Shown: positions 1 to 6,456, counted from the stretch's first letter. The stretch is 7,028 nucleotides of DNA from RGIG1666 sp045595745 (GCA_045595745.1 JAZOBB010000091.1:1-7028); one strand, 5' to 3'. Notes: generated from the sequence alone by a model not told the origin. Numbers and translations: made by a program.

Positions 1-18
1 TACCCCCTTTTAAAACTT

Positions 19-1506
19 TTATTGCGGAATAACATCTATCATAACATATTCAACCAAAGCCGCTTTTTTGGTTCTTATTTCTGCATAAATTATATCTGCA
101 AAATTCTTTGTTATATCAAACACATAGCACTCTTTTTCATAGATTTTTTCATGTAATCTTTTAGTTCCTGAACAATTGCACTCTGCGCTGTTTGCATAAA
201 TTTCAAAATCTGATAGCGCAAGCTTTTCTTCGCTGTTTACACCTAAAACAAGCTTTACTTTTGCCTTTTCAGGAATTTTTCCGACAGGTATTTTAACAGT
301 TTTAAATCCTGTACGACCCGTAAATTCAAGCGGTAACACAGACGACACAGTCAGGCTGCAATTAGTAAAGTCAGCGTATGTAACCACGTGACTTCTCTCT
401 TGCTTAATTAAAGTTTCTATCCTTCCGATATTGCCGAACAAAAACGGTCTGTTTGCATCATTTCTGATAGACTCATCGTAAACATAGGTTTCAAGACCTG
501 TTTCGTACTCTACCATATCCATATAATTATAAAGATACACAAAATCGCATCCTCGGCTTAAATTTGCCATAGCTTGACCAAATGCCATTTTAGTAGATGT
601 AATAGCTGGTTTATGAGCTAAATATGGTCTGGTATAAAGCTGTTGACCGCATCCCAGCTTTATGTTCGTACCTCTTAAAAGCTGTTTCCAAAGCTCAATC
701 GGCATATCAGTATCTGTTGTCTGCCATCTTGCAATGATTACTACATTGTCAATTTCGTTGCTATATTCAATAAGATTTATACCTTTTTCCAAGCACAAAT
801 TAGGCGATGACGGCAAAAGCAGCATAAGCTTAATTTTGTGTTTATATTTTTCTTCAAATTTATTTTTAACCTCTAAAACGCCTGATAAAAACTTATTTAT
901 TTCTTGTTCAAATCCAGGTTTTGTAAAAATAAAATCACGCATCATATCAAGCTCTAAGCCATATACATCGTAGCGGTCTAACATTTCTTCGATATAGGCA
1001 AGCATTCTGCTTCTTACTTTTTCATTTGAATAATCTAAGCATTTGTCAAAATATCCTGTGCCGTTACGATACGATGCTAAATGCAAATCTGGATTAGCCT
1101 CGACAAACGAGCTTTTTCTGACGTCCGTTTTTTCAGTATTTCCGTGACAGTCATTAACCCTTATCGAAATCCACGGATTTATGCCTGTTTCTTTTAATGC
1201 ATCAATCCAAATTTTATACATATCTATTTTCTTTTCGCAAATAAGGTTATACGCAACTTTAGCAAACGTATTTTTAAAATCTACCTCTACCCCGTTTTCT
1301 TCGGTTGCCAGATATTTATCCGCAAAGGTTTCGAACACTTCAGACTGTGCTGTTGATATCGTGCCGTTTACATTCATGGCAAAATCAGTAACTTGTGTAC
1401 CCTTAAAAGAATAAATATAATCTTTTAAAGTCTGCTCGGTAACTTCTGTTCCTGAATTATATCTTGTCATTATAAAATGTATCCAGTCTTCGTTGTAAAA
1501 AAGCAT
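19..1506 (-). CDS. TIM-barrel glycoside-hydrolase-like protein, substrate unknown
   Basis: A 495-residue protein that reads as a (beta/alpha)8-barrel glycoside-hydrolase-like enzyme. Barrel-strand signatures are visible: a strand-like segment ending PWISIRVND (residues 111-119), the motif YGLELDMMRD (182-191), where E185 and D187 sit where such barrels place acidic catalytic or binding residues, ARWQTTD (259-265), and FVYLYNYMD (322-330). The barrel ends near residue 340; the rest (about 365-495) looks like a beta-rich accessory domain. No signal peptide or membrane segment is seen, so it should act in the cytoplasm on imported saccharide. The start is supported by GGGAGGG at 1511-1517, 4 nt before ATG; the stop is TAA. 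It lies 388 nt beyond the serine hydrolase gene, behind that gene's terminator, so it probably has its own promoter. The nearest described group by motif is the GHL10/DUF-type glycosyl-hydrolase-like families. The fold is likely; the reaction is unknown. Confidence 0.8.
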   Translation of the reverse strand: MLFYNEDWIHFIMTRYNSGTEVTEQTLKDYIYSFKGTQVTDFAMNVNGTISTAQSEVFETFADKYLATEENGVEVDFKNTFAKVAYNLICEKKIDMYKIWIDALKETGINPWISIRVNDCHGNTEKTDVRKSSFVEANPDLHLASYRNGTGYFDKCLDYSNEKVRSRMLAYIEEMLDRYDVYGLELDMMRDFIFTKPGFEQEINKFLSGVLEVKNKFEEKYKHKIKLMLLLPSSPNLCLEKGINLIEYSNEIDNVVIIARWQTTDTDMPIELWKQLLRGTNIKLGCGQQLYTRPYLAHKPAITSTKMAFGQAMANLSRGCDFVYLYNYMDMVEYETGLETYVYDESIRNDANRPFLFGNIGRIETLIKQERSHVVTYADFTNCSLTVSSVLPLEFTGRTGFKTVKIPVGKIPEKAKVKLVLGVNSEEKLALSDFEIYANSAECNCSGTKRLHEKIYEKECYVFDITKNFADIIYAEIRTKKAALVEYVMIDVIPQ

Positions 1507-1510
1507 TGTG

Positions 1511-1517
1511 CCCTCCC
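1511..1517 (-). promoter_or_regulatory. Ribosome binding site of the TIM-barrel gene
   Basis: Read on the minus strand this is GGGAGGG, 4 nt before the ATG at 1506. It fixes the first Met as the start in preference to Met13. Confidence 0.75.
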
Positions 1518-1561
1518 GATATGGTGTTGTTTCTTTATGTTTGCAAAATGTGTGTGCGATA

Positions 1562-1592
1562 ATTATATAATTAGGTGATAGAAAAGATGCAA
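1562..1592 (-). promoter_or_regulatory. Candidate proximal promoter of the TIM-barrel gene
   Basis: On the minus strand there is a perfect -10 TATAAT (1562-1567) with TTGCAT as a possible -35 (1587-1592) at a long 19-nt spacing. Transcription would start near 1555, giving a leader of about 50 nt. The -10 is convincing; the -35 and spacing are weak. Confidence 0.4.
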
Positions 1593-1608
1593 GTCAATTC
1601 TACCAGGA

Positions 1609-1640
1609 GCAAAAATCTTTGCTTGCAAGGAGATTTTTGC
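1609..1640. repeat. Perfect 10-bp stem hairpin
   Basis: GCAAAAATCT (1609-1618) and AGATTTTTGC (1631-1640) are exact inverted copies. They enclose 12 nt containing the self-complementary octamer CTTGCAAG (1622-1629). On either strand the RNA would fold into a stable stem. Confidence 0.7.
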
Positions 1641-1649
1641 GACGCCGTC

Positions 1650-1729
1650 AATTGACACAGCGGCTAAACGCCGCAAAAAGCCGAAAGGCTTTAGGGATTT
1701 TATAAAATAAAATCCCATTTGTGTCAATT
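1650..1729. repeat. Predicted compact four-way junction of 80 nt
   Basis: A closing 10-bp stem pairs AATTGACACA (1650-1659) with TGTGTCAATT (1720-1729). Inside are three consecutive hairpins separated by at most 2 nt: GCGGC/GCCGC (1660-1674), AAAGCC/GGCTTT (1677-1692) and GGGATTTTAT/ATAAAATCCC with a 3-nt loop (1694-1716). Every stem is perfectly complementary. On the plus strand the second hairpin is closed by GAAA, a GNRA tetraloop, which hints that plus is the RNA sense. The layout resembles a cloverleaf, but this is not a tRNA. Confidence 0.55.
1699..1727 (-). promoter_or_regulatory. Candidate distal promoter inside the repeat element
   Basis: On the minus strand TTGACA (1722-1727), a 17-nt spacer and TATAAA (1699-1704) form a near-perfect sigma-A promoter directed at the TIM-barrel gene, with a leader of about 185 nt. 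The boxes overlap arms of the inverted repeats: the -35 lies in the outer stem and the -10 in the third hairpin. Activity could therefore depend on DNA or RNA structure, or the match could be a by-product of the repeat's sequence. Confidence 0.45.
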
Positions 1730-1826
1730 ATATCACACAATTTAAAACACTTCAACAACAAAATAAAAAAGACTTGCGTTTCGCGGCTCATATCTAATGC
1801 TAAATTTTATTAACATTTTACCACAT

Positions 1827-1862
1827 AAAAATAACGCAGCAGTCATAAAACTGCTACGTTAT
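1827..1862 (-). terminator. Rho-independent terminator of the serine hydrolase gene
   Basis: The arms 1831-1843 and 1850-1862 form a 13-bp stem with a 6-nt loop. One pair is a G-U wobble in the minus-strand RNA but would be a C-A mismatch in plus-strand RNA, so minus is the functional sense. A TTTT run follows at 1830-1827. It lies about 32 nt after the TAA stop of the serine hydrolase and probably ends the operon. Confidence 0.8.
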
Positions 1863-1894
1863 AAAATTCTTGATAAACTGTGCATCAATGCTTA

Positions 1895-3370
1895 TTACTC
1901 CTGAGCTTTTCCACCTGCAAAGCCTTGATATTCTTCCAAAAATGCCTCTGCTGTTTTTGTCATAAACACACCTATATAGTTATCGTCTCTAAAACCAAGA
2001 TGTATATGTAAATTACCGAAATATTTATCTATTATCTGCACCTTTATAACAAGTTTTTCGGGCATTACCCACGCAGCTGAACAAGCACACTTATATCTGC
2101 GGTTGCCGGGCACATCCATTATGTCGTCAGAATAGCCATCTTGCGGAAATTCGCCAAAGCGATTTTCGCACATTCCAAAGCTAAGCTCTTTATCTCCCTG
2201 TGCATTTGTATAGTACAGTGTTCCACCGTTTTCATCAAAACAAAGCTTTAATTTGGTTATCCCCATAGGGTTTTTATCCATTGTAAAGGTTTTACCATTT
2301 ACAGCATTTGCAATCGGCGAGCACTTGTCTCCTACCGCCGCTTGCAATTTAAGCTGAGCAGTGTAATCATCAAGCTCTTTTTTTGCCGCTGCATTTTCGG
2401 GCAATGCCTCATCACAGGCGGTGCGAACAATCATATCATAAAAATTGTCAAACACGACCTTTTTAGCATAATCCATGCCTTGATTATCTGCATTATATAC
2501 AAAAACAATATCCTTATCAGGAACACAAACCGCAAACTGGCAACCCATTCCGTTAAAGAAATATGAGTTATCAAAAAGTCTCCAGAACTGATAGCCGTAG
2601 CCTTGTGAATTATACTCATTATCATTTATAAAATTGTTGTCAATCAGCTTTGAAGTTGCAGTTGTAACATAATCCTCGTTTAAAATCTGTTCGCCGTTCC
2701 ATTTGCCCTTGTTCATAACAAACTGTGCCACCAAAAGCAAGTCACGCGGAGTACAAACCAAAGCCGAATCGCCCCACGAATGACCGCCGCGGCATTTAAG
2801 GCAGGTAATGCTGTCTGATACTCCTATTTTGTCAAACAGGCGACTGCGCAAATAGTCAATCAGAGTCATTCCGCTGATTCTTTCAACCAAAGCACCCAAT
2901 ACAAAAGAACCACTTGAATCGTATTGAAAAATCGTGCCTGCAGGTCTGGATTCGGCACTGTCATTTTCAAAATAAAAACGTACTCTGTCTGTGCATTCTG
3001 GTACAAACGGCCATTGCGCTACTTTTGCCGTGCACATCATAAGCATATTGCGCACGGTTTGTTTGCGCATATTTTCATCTTTTTGATTTTTTAATTCTTC
3101 TGCAAAATGCTGCTCCATTGTATCATCAAGCGAAAGCTTGCCCTCCTGCACTAAAAATCCGATAGCAAGCGATACAAAGCTTTTGGTTACAGAATACATA
3201 CGATGTATAAAGTCCTTATCAAAAGGCTTCCAATATGCTTCGTAAAGTATTTTGCCTTTACGTGCGATGATAATGTCATGTGTGCAAAGGCGTGTATCTT
3301 CTAATTTTTTTACATAACGTAAAATATTTTCGCTTTTAATTCCTGCTGCTTCAGGTGTTGTAAACTGCAT
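1895..3370 (-). CDS. Beta-lactamase-fold serine hydrolase (class C / PBP-like family)
   Basis: A 491-residue protein of the beta-lactamase-related family (class C beta-lactamases, DD-peptidases, esterases). The nucleophile motif S60-V-T-K63 is intact, and Y150-D-S152 supplies the second motif (YxN in class C, YxS in many esterases and peptidases). The third motif, usually H/K-T/S-G before the last core strand, appears as N-G-M-G (273-276) followed by a Q-F strand. The hydrolase domain spans about 1-320; residues from about 345 onward form an additional C-terminal beta-rich region like those of lipocalin-tailed homologues. There is no signal peptide, which argues against a resistance enzyme and for a cytoplasmic esterase, amidase or peptidase. 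AAGGAG at 3379-3384, 8 nt before ATG, supports the start. It is the third gene of the operon, separated from the NagB-like gene by 85 nt with a hairpin. The substrate cannot be told from sequence. Confidence 0.88.
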   Translation of the reverse strand: MQFTTPEAAGIKSENILRYVKKLEDTRLCTHDIIIARKGKILYEAYWKPFDKDFIHRMYSVTKSFVSLAIGFLVQEGKLSLDDTMEQHFAEELKNQKDENMRKQTVRNMLMMCTAKVAQWPFVPECTDRVRFYFENDSAESRPAGTIFQYDSSGSFVLGALVERISGMTLIDYLRSRLFDKIGVSDSITCLKCRGGHSWGDSALVCTPRDLLLVAQFVMNKGKWNGEQILNEDYVTTATSKLIDNNFINDNEYNSQGYGYQFWRLFDNSYFFNGMGCQFAVCVPDKDIVFVYNADNQGMDYAKKVVFDNFYDMIVRTACDEALPENAAAKKELDDYTAQLKLQAAVGDKCSPIANAVNGKTFTMDKNPMGITKLKLCFDENGGTLYYTNAQGDKELSFGMCENRFGEFPQDGYSDDIMDVPGNRRYKCACSAAWVMPEKLVIKVQIIDKYFGNLHIHLGFRDDNYIGVFMTKTAEAFLEEYQGFAGGKAQE

Positions 3371-3393
3371 TATTCTCTCTCCTTATAAGTAAA

Positions 3394-3431
3394 ATTCTCT
3401 CGTTCATATACTATCATATGAACGAGAGAAT
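3394..3431 (-). terminator. 16-bp perfect hairpin between the NagB-like and serine hydrolase genes
   Basis: Arms 3394-3409 and 3416-3431 are exact inverted copies with a 6-nt loop, followed on the minus strand by TTTA. It starts 24 nt past the NagB-like stop and ends just 9 nt before the serine hydrolase Shine-Dalgarno site. The short T run and AT-rich stem suggest a partial terminator or an mRNA-processing or stability element that sets different expression for the two genes. A DNA-binding palindrome is also possible. Confidence 0.55.
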
Positions 3432-3455
3432 GTCAATTAATCGTTCTTATAAATT

Positions 3456-4187
3456 CTATTTTAAAACACCAGATGCACTGTCTTCATCGATGTACAAAAT
3501 AAAATCAGGATGTGTTTTTAAAAGTGTTGCAGGAACAAGGTTAGTAACCTCTTTCGCTTTTAAAGTGTTTTCAACAGCCTCTGCCTTTACTTTATAAGGA
3601 ACACAGGATACTATTCTTTCGCACTGCATAATCTGGTATGCTGTCATTGAAACTGCCTGTTTTGGAACATCATCGATTGTTTTAAACCAGCCCTCACCCA
3701 TCTGCTGCTGTTTGCAACGCTCGTTAAGGTTTACAATTATGTATGCCTCTTTTGTATCAAAATCCGCCGGCGGGTCATTAAATGCGATGTGTGCATTTTC
3801 ACCGATACCGATTAAACCGATATCAATCGGAGCTTTTCTTATTTCTTCGGTCAGTTTTGCAATGCACTCTTTGGTACCATCAACAAAATGAACAGCTTTT
3901 AAAGGAGCAACCTTGTCCACAAAACGCTCTTTTAAGTACTTTCTAAAGCTTGCGCCGTGTGTTTCGGGCAGGTCAACGTATTCATCCAAATGGAACATTT
4001 CAACGCAATCCCATTTAATGTCAGGCTCTTCTACCAATGCCTTGATTGTGTCGAACTGTGACGCACCTGTTGATAAAACAATACGTGCACTGCCTTTTTC
4101 TTTAATACAATCCTTTAAAACCTGTGCAACGTGTTTTGCTGCGCTTTTTCCTAATGCTTCGCTATCTTTACAAATTCTTATTTCCAT
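3456..4187 (-). CDS. NagB-type amino-sugar-6-phosphate deaminase/isomerase homologue
   Basis: A 243-residue protein of usual family length. NagB converts glucosamine-6-phosphate to fructose-6-phosphate and ammonia in the cytoplasm. Visible family motifs are the phosphate-loop-like STGAS (39-43), HLDEYVDLP (66-74), whose D68 matches the catalytic Asp72 of E. coli NagB, and GIGENAHIAFNDPP (127-140) with H133 matching His143. In that last motif N131 stands where E. coli has Asp141, A132 where Gly142 is near-universal, and D138 where Glu148 is found. This places it in a NagB-like subgroup that may use another amino-sugar phosphate, for example galactosamine-6-phosphate. The start follows an AAAGGG site about 10 nt upstream; the stop is TAG. 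It starts 19 nt after the GH109-like gene, so co-transcription is near certain. The family is secure; the exact substrate is not. Confidence 0.9.
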   Translation of the reverse strand: MEIRICKDSEALGKSAAKHVAQVLKDCIKEKGSARIVLSTGASQFDTIKALVEEPDIKWDCVEMFHLDEYVDLPETHGASFRKYLKERFVDKVAPLKAVHFVDGTKECIAKLTEEIRKAPIDIGLIGIGENAHIAFNDPPADFDTKEAYIIVNLNERCKQQQMGEGWFKTIDDVPKQAVSMTAYQIMQCERIVSCVPYKVKAEAVENTLKAKEVTNLVPATLLKTHPDFILYIDEDSASGVLK

Positions 4188-4206
4188 TTTTCTTTTTCCC
4201 TTTCAA

Positions 4207-5445
4207 TTATTTATCATCTTCAATTCCAAAATCTACAATATCTTTAGGTTTTCTTAACAACCATCCGCCACGGGTAAAGTCAGGAATCTCAACCGGATGT
4301 CCGCCGGTTCTTACCGACTGCTCACTAAGGCAGGTAATTGCCATCCAGCTTGCAGCATCATAAACATCAATAGGCATCTCTGTGTTATTTCTTACAGCAT
4401 CAAAAAATGCCTTGTACATCAGCACGTCTGCACCTTCGTGACCTGCTTCAACTTCTTCCGGAGTAATGTTCTGCCAACAAGCAGGAAGATACTCATCCTC
4501 GTAATCTTTAGCTGAGTCTATATTTTCATACAGCCAGTGACCCTTTTCATAGTTTTTGCAATCTTCATAAACTATGTTGCCATCTTCTTTATAACGTCCT
4601 TTTGTTCCTATAACCGTAAATTCTCTTGTATACGGTGTCGGAAGTGATGTATCAAGCCTTAAACTGATAGTTGCTCCATCTGCGCAGGTAATAATTGTTT
4701 CTACAACATCGCCCTGCGACCATACAACATCTTTAAGATCTGAATGCTTTTCATAAGCTTTTCCGGTAACATATTCATGCATACCTCTTGCTTTTGATGC
4801 CACAGACACCAGGCTAACCATTCTGTTGCCTCGGTTAATATTTAAAATTTTAGCAACCGGACCTAAACCGTGCATCGGATAGTTGTCGCCGTTTCTGAGC
4901 ATATAATTACGCATTCTGTAATGACGTAAGCCTACGCCATCTGCAATCTGATGACGGCAATCGTGCACATAAGCTGCATGGCAGTTGACTATTTCACCAA
5001 ATCTGCCGTGTCTTACAAGGCTGTTTGCCAAAAGTTCATTTCTGCCGTAACAGCAGTTTTCTAAAAACATAAACGGTGTTTGAGTCTCTTCCCATGTTCT
5101 TACCAATTCCCAGCAATCATCTACACTATATGCTCCGCCAACTTCAATGGCAGTAATTTTTCCTGCCTTCATTGATGCTATTGCAAGCGGCACATGTGCT
5201 TCCCACGCTGCACATATTATAACAGCCTGAACCTCTTCATCTTTTAAAAGGTCTTTATGGTCTGTGTAGCCCCTACACTCAACCCCACTTAACTCCTTTA
5301 CCTTTTCTTGCGTGGTTTTTACTCTGTCTTCATACACGTCGCAAACAGCCACAACATCAACATCATCGAAAATATTTAAAATACACTCGATCTGCCCAGG
5401 ACCGCGTCTGCCTACTCCGATAAATCCTAGCTTTATTCTTTCCAT
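4207..5445 (-). CDS. Gfo/Idh/MocA-family protein related to GH109 glycosidases
   Basis: A 412-residue protein. The N-terminal Rossmann fold is clear: GxGxxG at G10-G12-G15, and D36 after strand 2, which favours NAD over NADP. ENCCYGR (129-135) and NGDNYPMHGLGPVAKILNIN (185-204) match the pattern of GH109, where Tyr225 and His228 of the Elizabethkingia alpha-N-acetylgalactosaminidase lie in a Y-P-T-H motif; here they are Y189 and H192 in Y-P-M-H. The C-terminal PDFTRGGW (388-395) also recalls that family. GH109 enzymes cleave by NAD-assisted oxidation, elimination, hydration and reduction. Characterised members carry export signals; this one has none, so it should work in the cytoplasm. A perfect AAGGAGG, 7 nt before ATG, fixes the start. 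It is the first gene of the operon, divergent from the AraC regulator. A plain sugar dehydrogenase remains possible. Confidence 0.9.
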   Translation of the reverse strand: MERIKLGFIGVGRRGPGQIECILNIFDDVDVVAVCDVYEDRVKTTQEKVKELSGVECRGYTDHKDLLKDEEVQAVIICAAWEAHVPLAIASMKAGKITAIEVGGAYSVDDCWELVRTWEETQTPFMFLENCCYGRNELLANSLVRHGRFGEIVNCHAAYVHDCRHQIADGVGLRHYRMRNYMLRNGDNYPMHGLGPVAKILNINRGNRMVSLVSVASKARGMHEYVTGKAYEKHSDLKDVVWSQGDVVETIITCADGATISLRLDTSLPTPYTREFTVIGTKGRYKEDGNIVYEDCKNYEKGHWLYENIDSAKDYEDEYLPACWQNITPEEVEAGHEGADVLMYKAFFDAVRNNTEMPIDVYDAASWMAITCLSEQSVRTGGHPVEIPDFTRGGWLLRKPKDIVDFGIEDDK

Positions 5446-5452
5446 TTAAATG

Positions 5453-5459
5453 CCTCCTT
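5453..5459 (-). promoter_or_regulatory. Consensus ribosome binding site of the GH109-like gene
   Basis: Minus-strand AAGGAGG, 7 nt before the ATG at 5445. It is the strongest Shine-Dalgarno in the window and implies high translation of the first operon gene. Confidence 0.8.
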
Positions 5460-5478
5460 AAAAATTATTGACAGCTTA

Positions 5479-5507
5479 ATTATATTGTGTTATTATTGTT
5501 TTGTAAA
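5479..5507 (-). promoter_or_regulatory. Sigma-A promoter of the amino-sugar operon
   Basis: Minus-strand TTTACA (5502-5507), a 17-nt spacer and a perfect TATAAT (5479-5484). The predicted start near 5472 gives a leader of about 27 nt. A 10-bp perfect palindrome, ATAATATTAT (5511-5520), sits just upstream of the -35 and could bind a regulator. Confidence 0.8.
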
Positions 5508-5530
5508 GCGATAATATTATGTTTTTCAAG

Positions 5531-5626
5531 ATAAAATTGCATTTTCAAATCTAAATAAGTTCTCTTTATTGCGCCATAAAATGGTTAGTATAGGACAATT
5601 TTGCACTACTGTGGTATAAAATTGCA
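5531..5626 (+). promoter_or_regulatory. Paired direct repeat, candidate AraC-family operator
   Basis: ATAAAATTGCA occurs at 5531-5541 and again at 5616-5626, 85 bp apart, close to eight helical turns. An inverted copy of the core, CAATTTT (5596-5602), faces AAAATTG (5618-5624). One site lies upstream of the operon promoter and the other overlaps the regulator's own ribosome binding site and putative -10. This arrangement fits an AraC-type protein that activates the operon and represses itself. Repeats of A and T can arise by chance, so this is tentative. Confidence 0.4.
5592..5620 (+). promoter_or_regulatory. Weak candidate promoter of the AraC-family gene
   Basis: AGGACA (5592-5597), a 17-nt spacer and TATAAA (5615-5620). 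The predicted start near 5627 would fall on the Shine-Dalgarno site, leaving an unusually short leader, so the real promoter may lie further upstream. Confidence 0.25.
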
Positions 5627-5637
5627 AAGGAGCGAGA

Positions 5638-6456
5638 ATGATGCAAAAGCAAATTTTTAAACTTAAAGAACTAACAATTTCTCCTATTAAATTAGATTTA
5701 TACGTACCGCCTATCGTATGGAAGGGCGACTCAGCAGGTCACATAGGTAAAAACGACCTTTTTTTCTGGGTTTTAGAGGGAGAATGTTTTTTAAATATCG
5801 ATTCTGAAAGCTACATAATCCGCCCCGGGCAGCTTGCTTATCTGCCCAAGGGAAAAATGAGGGCTTATACACATGTGTCTGAACATTTTAAAATGTACGA
5901 AATGGCATTTTCAGCCAAAGCTAACGGTGAAGAGCTTATGGAGGTTTTAGGTTTAAGTGAACAGAACTTTGTTGTGGATATTCCAAATCCTGACGGAATG
6001 ACAGCTTTGTTCGAGAGTTCAAACTTGATAGAGTTTACAAAAAATCCGTTGCATGATATAAAATGGTGCACAAACATAACCAGCATTATAAGTATATATG
6101 CAGAAGAAAGACGAAAGCTCTCTAATAAAAACAGCATATTTTTTAAGCCTGTTTTAAAATATATGTCAAATAACATATCAAAGCAGATGCAAACCGAAGA
6201 ACTTGCAGCTTTGGTTTATATGCAACCTACATATTTTATAAAAAAATTCCGTAACGCATACGGTTTGCCTCCTATGGCGTATTTAGGACGAATGCGTATG
6301 TATAAAGCAATGGGCATGCTTGCAGGAACATCAATTCCCGTTGCAGAAATTGCACGTTCTGTGGGCATTGGCGATACCTCATATTTTGCACGTATGTTTA
6401 AAAAACATTGCGGTGTTTCTCCTACTCAATACAGAGCCGAATTTAATAAAAGCTGA
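5638..6456 (+). CDS. AraC-family transcriptional regulator with cupin-like sensor region
   Basis: A 272-residue DNA-binding regulator. Residues about 20-95 form the cupin-like beta-barrel sensor of AraC proteins (FFWVLEGE around 42-49, then a P-G-Q-L-A-Y-L-P-K-G turn at 63-72). The C-terminal 100 residues hold two helix-turn-helix motifs, about 186-207 (TEELAALVYMQPTYFIKKF) and 234-257 (VAEIARSVGIGDTSYFARMF), ending in the family signature GVSPTQYR (259-266). It likely binds a sugar ligand and controls the divergent operon through the shared 192-nt region. Two ATG codons are adjacent: the Shine-Dalgarno AGGAG (5628-5632) is 5 nt from the first and 8 nt from the second (5641), so Met2 may be the true start. 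The stop is TGA. It has no signal or membrane segment. The family is certain; the ligand is inferred. Confidence 0.93.
   Translation: MMQKQIFKLKELTISPIKLDLYVPPIVWKGDSAGHIGKNDLFFWVLEGECFLNIDSESYIIRPGQLAYLPKGKMRAYTHVSEHFKMYEMAFSAKANGEELMEVLGLSEQNFVVDIPNPDGMTALFESSNLIEFTKNPLHDIKWCTNITSIISIYAEERRKLSNKNSIFFKPVLKYMSNNISKQMQTEELAALVYMQPTYFIKKFRNAYGLPPMAYLGRMRMYKAMGMLAGTSIPVAEIARSVGIGDTSYFARMFKKHCGVSPTQYRAEFNKS

Larger units (their letters stand above)
1589..1777. repeat. Nested inverted-repeat element, possible MITE or structured RNA
   Basis: This gene-free stretch is packed with inverted repeats. The outer 7-mers GCAAGTC (1589-1595) and GACTTGC (1771-1777) are inverted copies. Inside are a hairpin with a perfect 10-bp stem (1609-1618 with 1631-1640) and a compact multibranched structure at 1650-1729. 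The heptamer GTCAATT occurs three times in one orientation (1593, 1647, 1723) and once inverted (1650-1656). No protein is encoded. The outer 7-mers could be coincidental; the inner structures are not easily dismissed. It could be a non-autonomous mobile repeat, a palindromic intergenic repeat, or a regulatory leader of the TIM-barrel gene. Confidence 0.5.

Noticed and set aside
1741..1826. Remainder of the 388-nt gap searched for a small gene, promoter or extra repeat
   Set aside because: AT-rich sequence with no start codon behind a Shine-Dalgarno site and no convincing paired promoter boxes; apart from the GACTTGC 7-mer at 1771 nothing stands out.
3913..4515. Several overlapping plus-strand open frames of 70-115 codons opposite the NagB-like and GH109-like genes
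   Set aside because: They lie antisense within genes that have clear family motifs, have no ribosome binding sites of note, and show no recognisable protein features.
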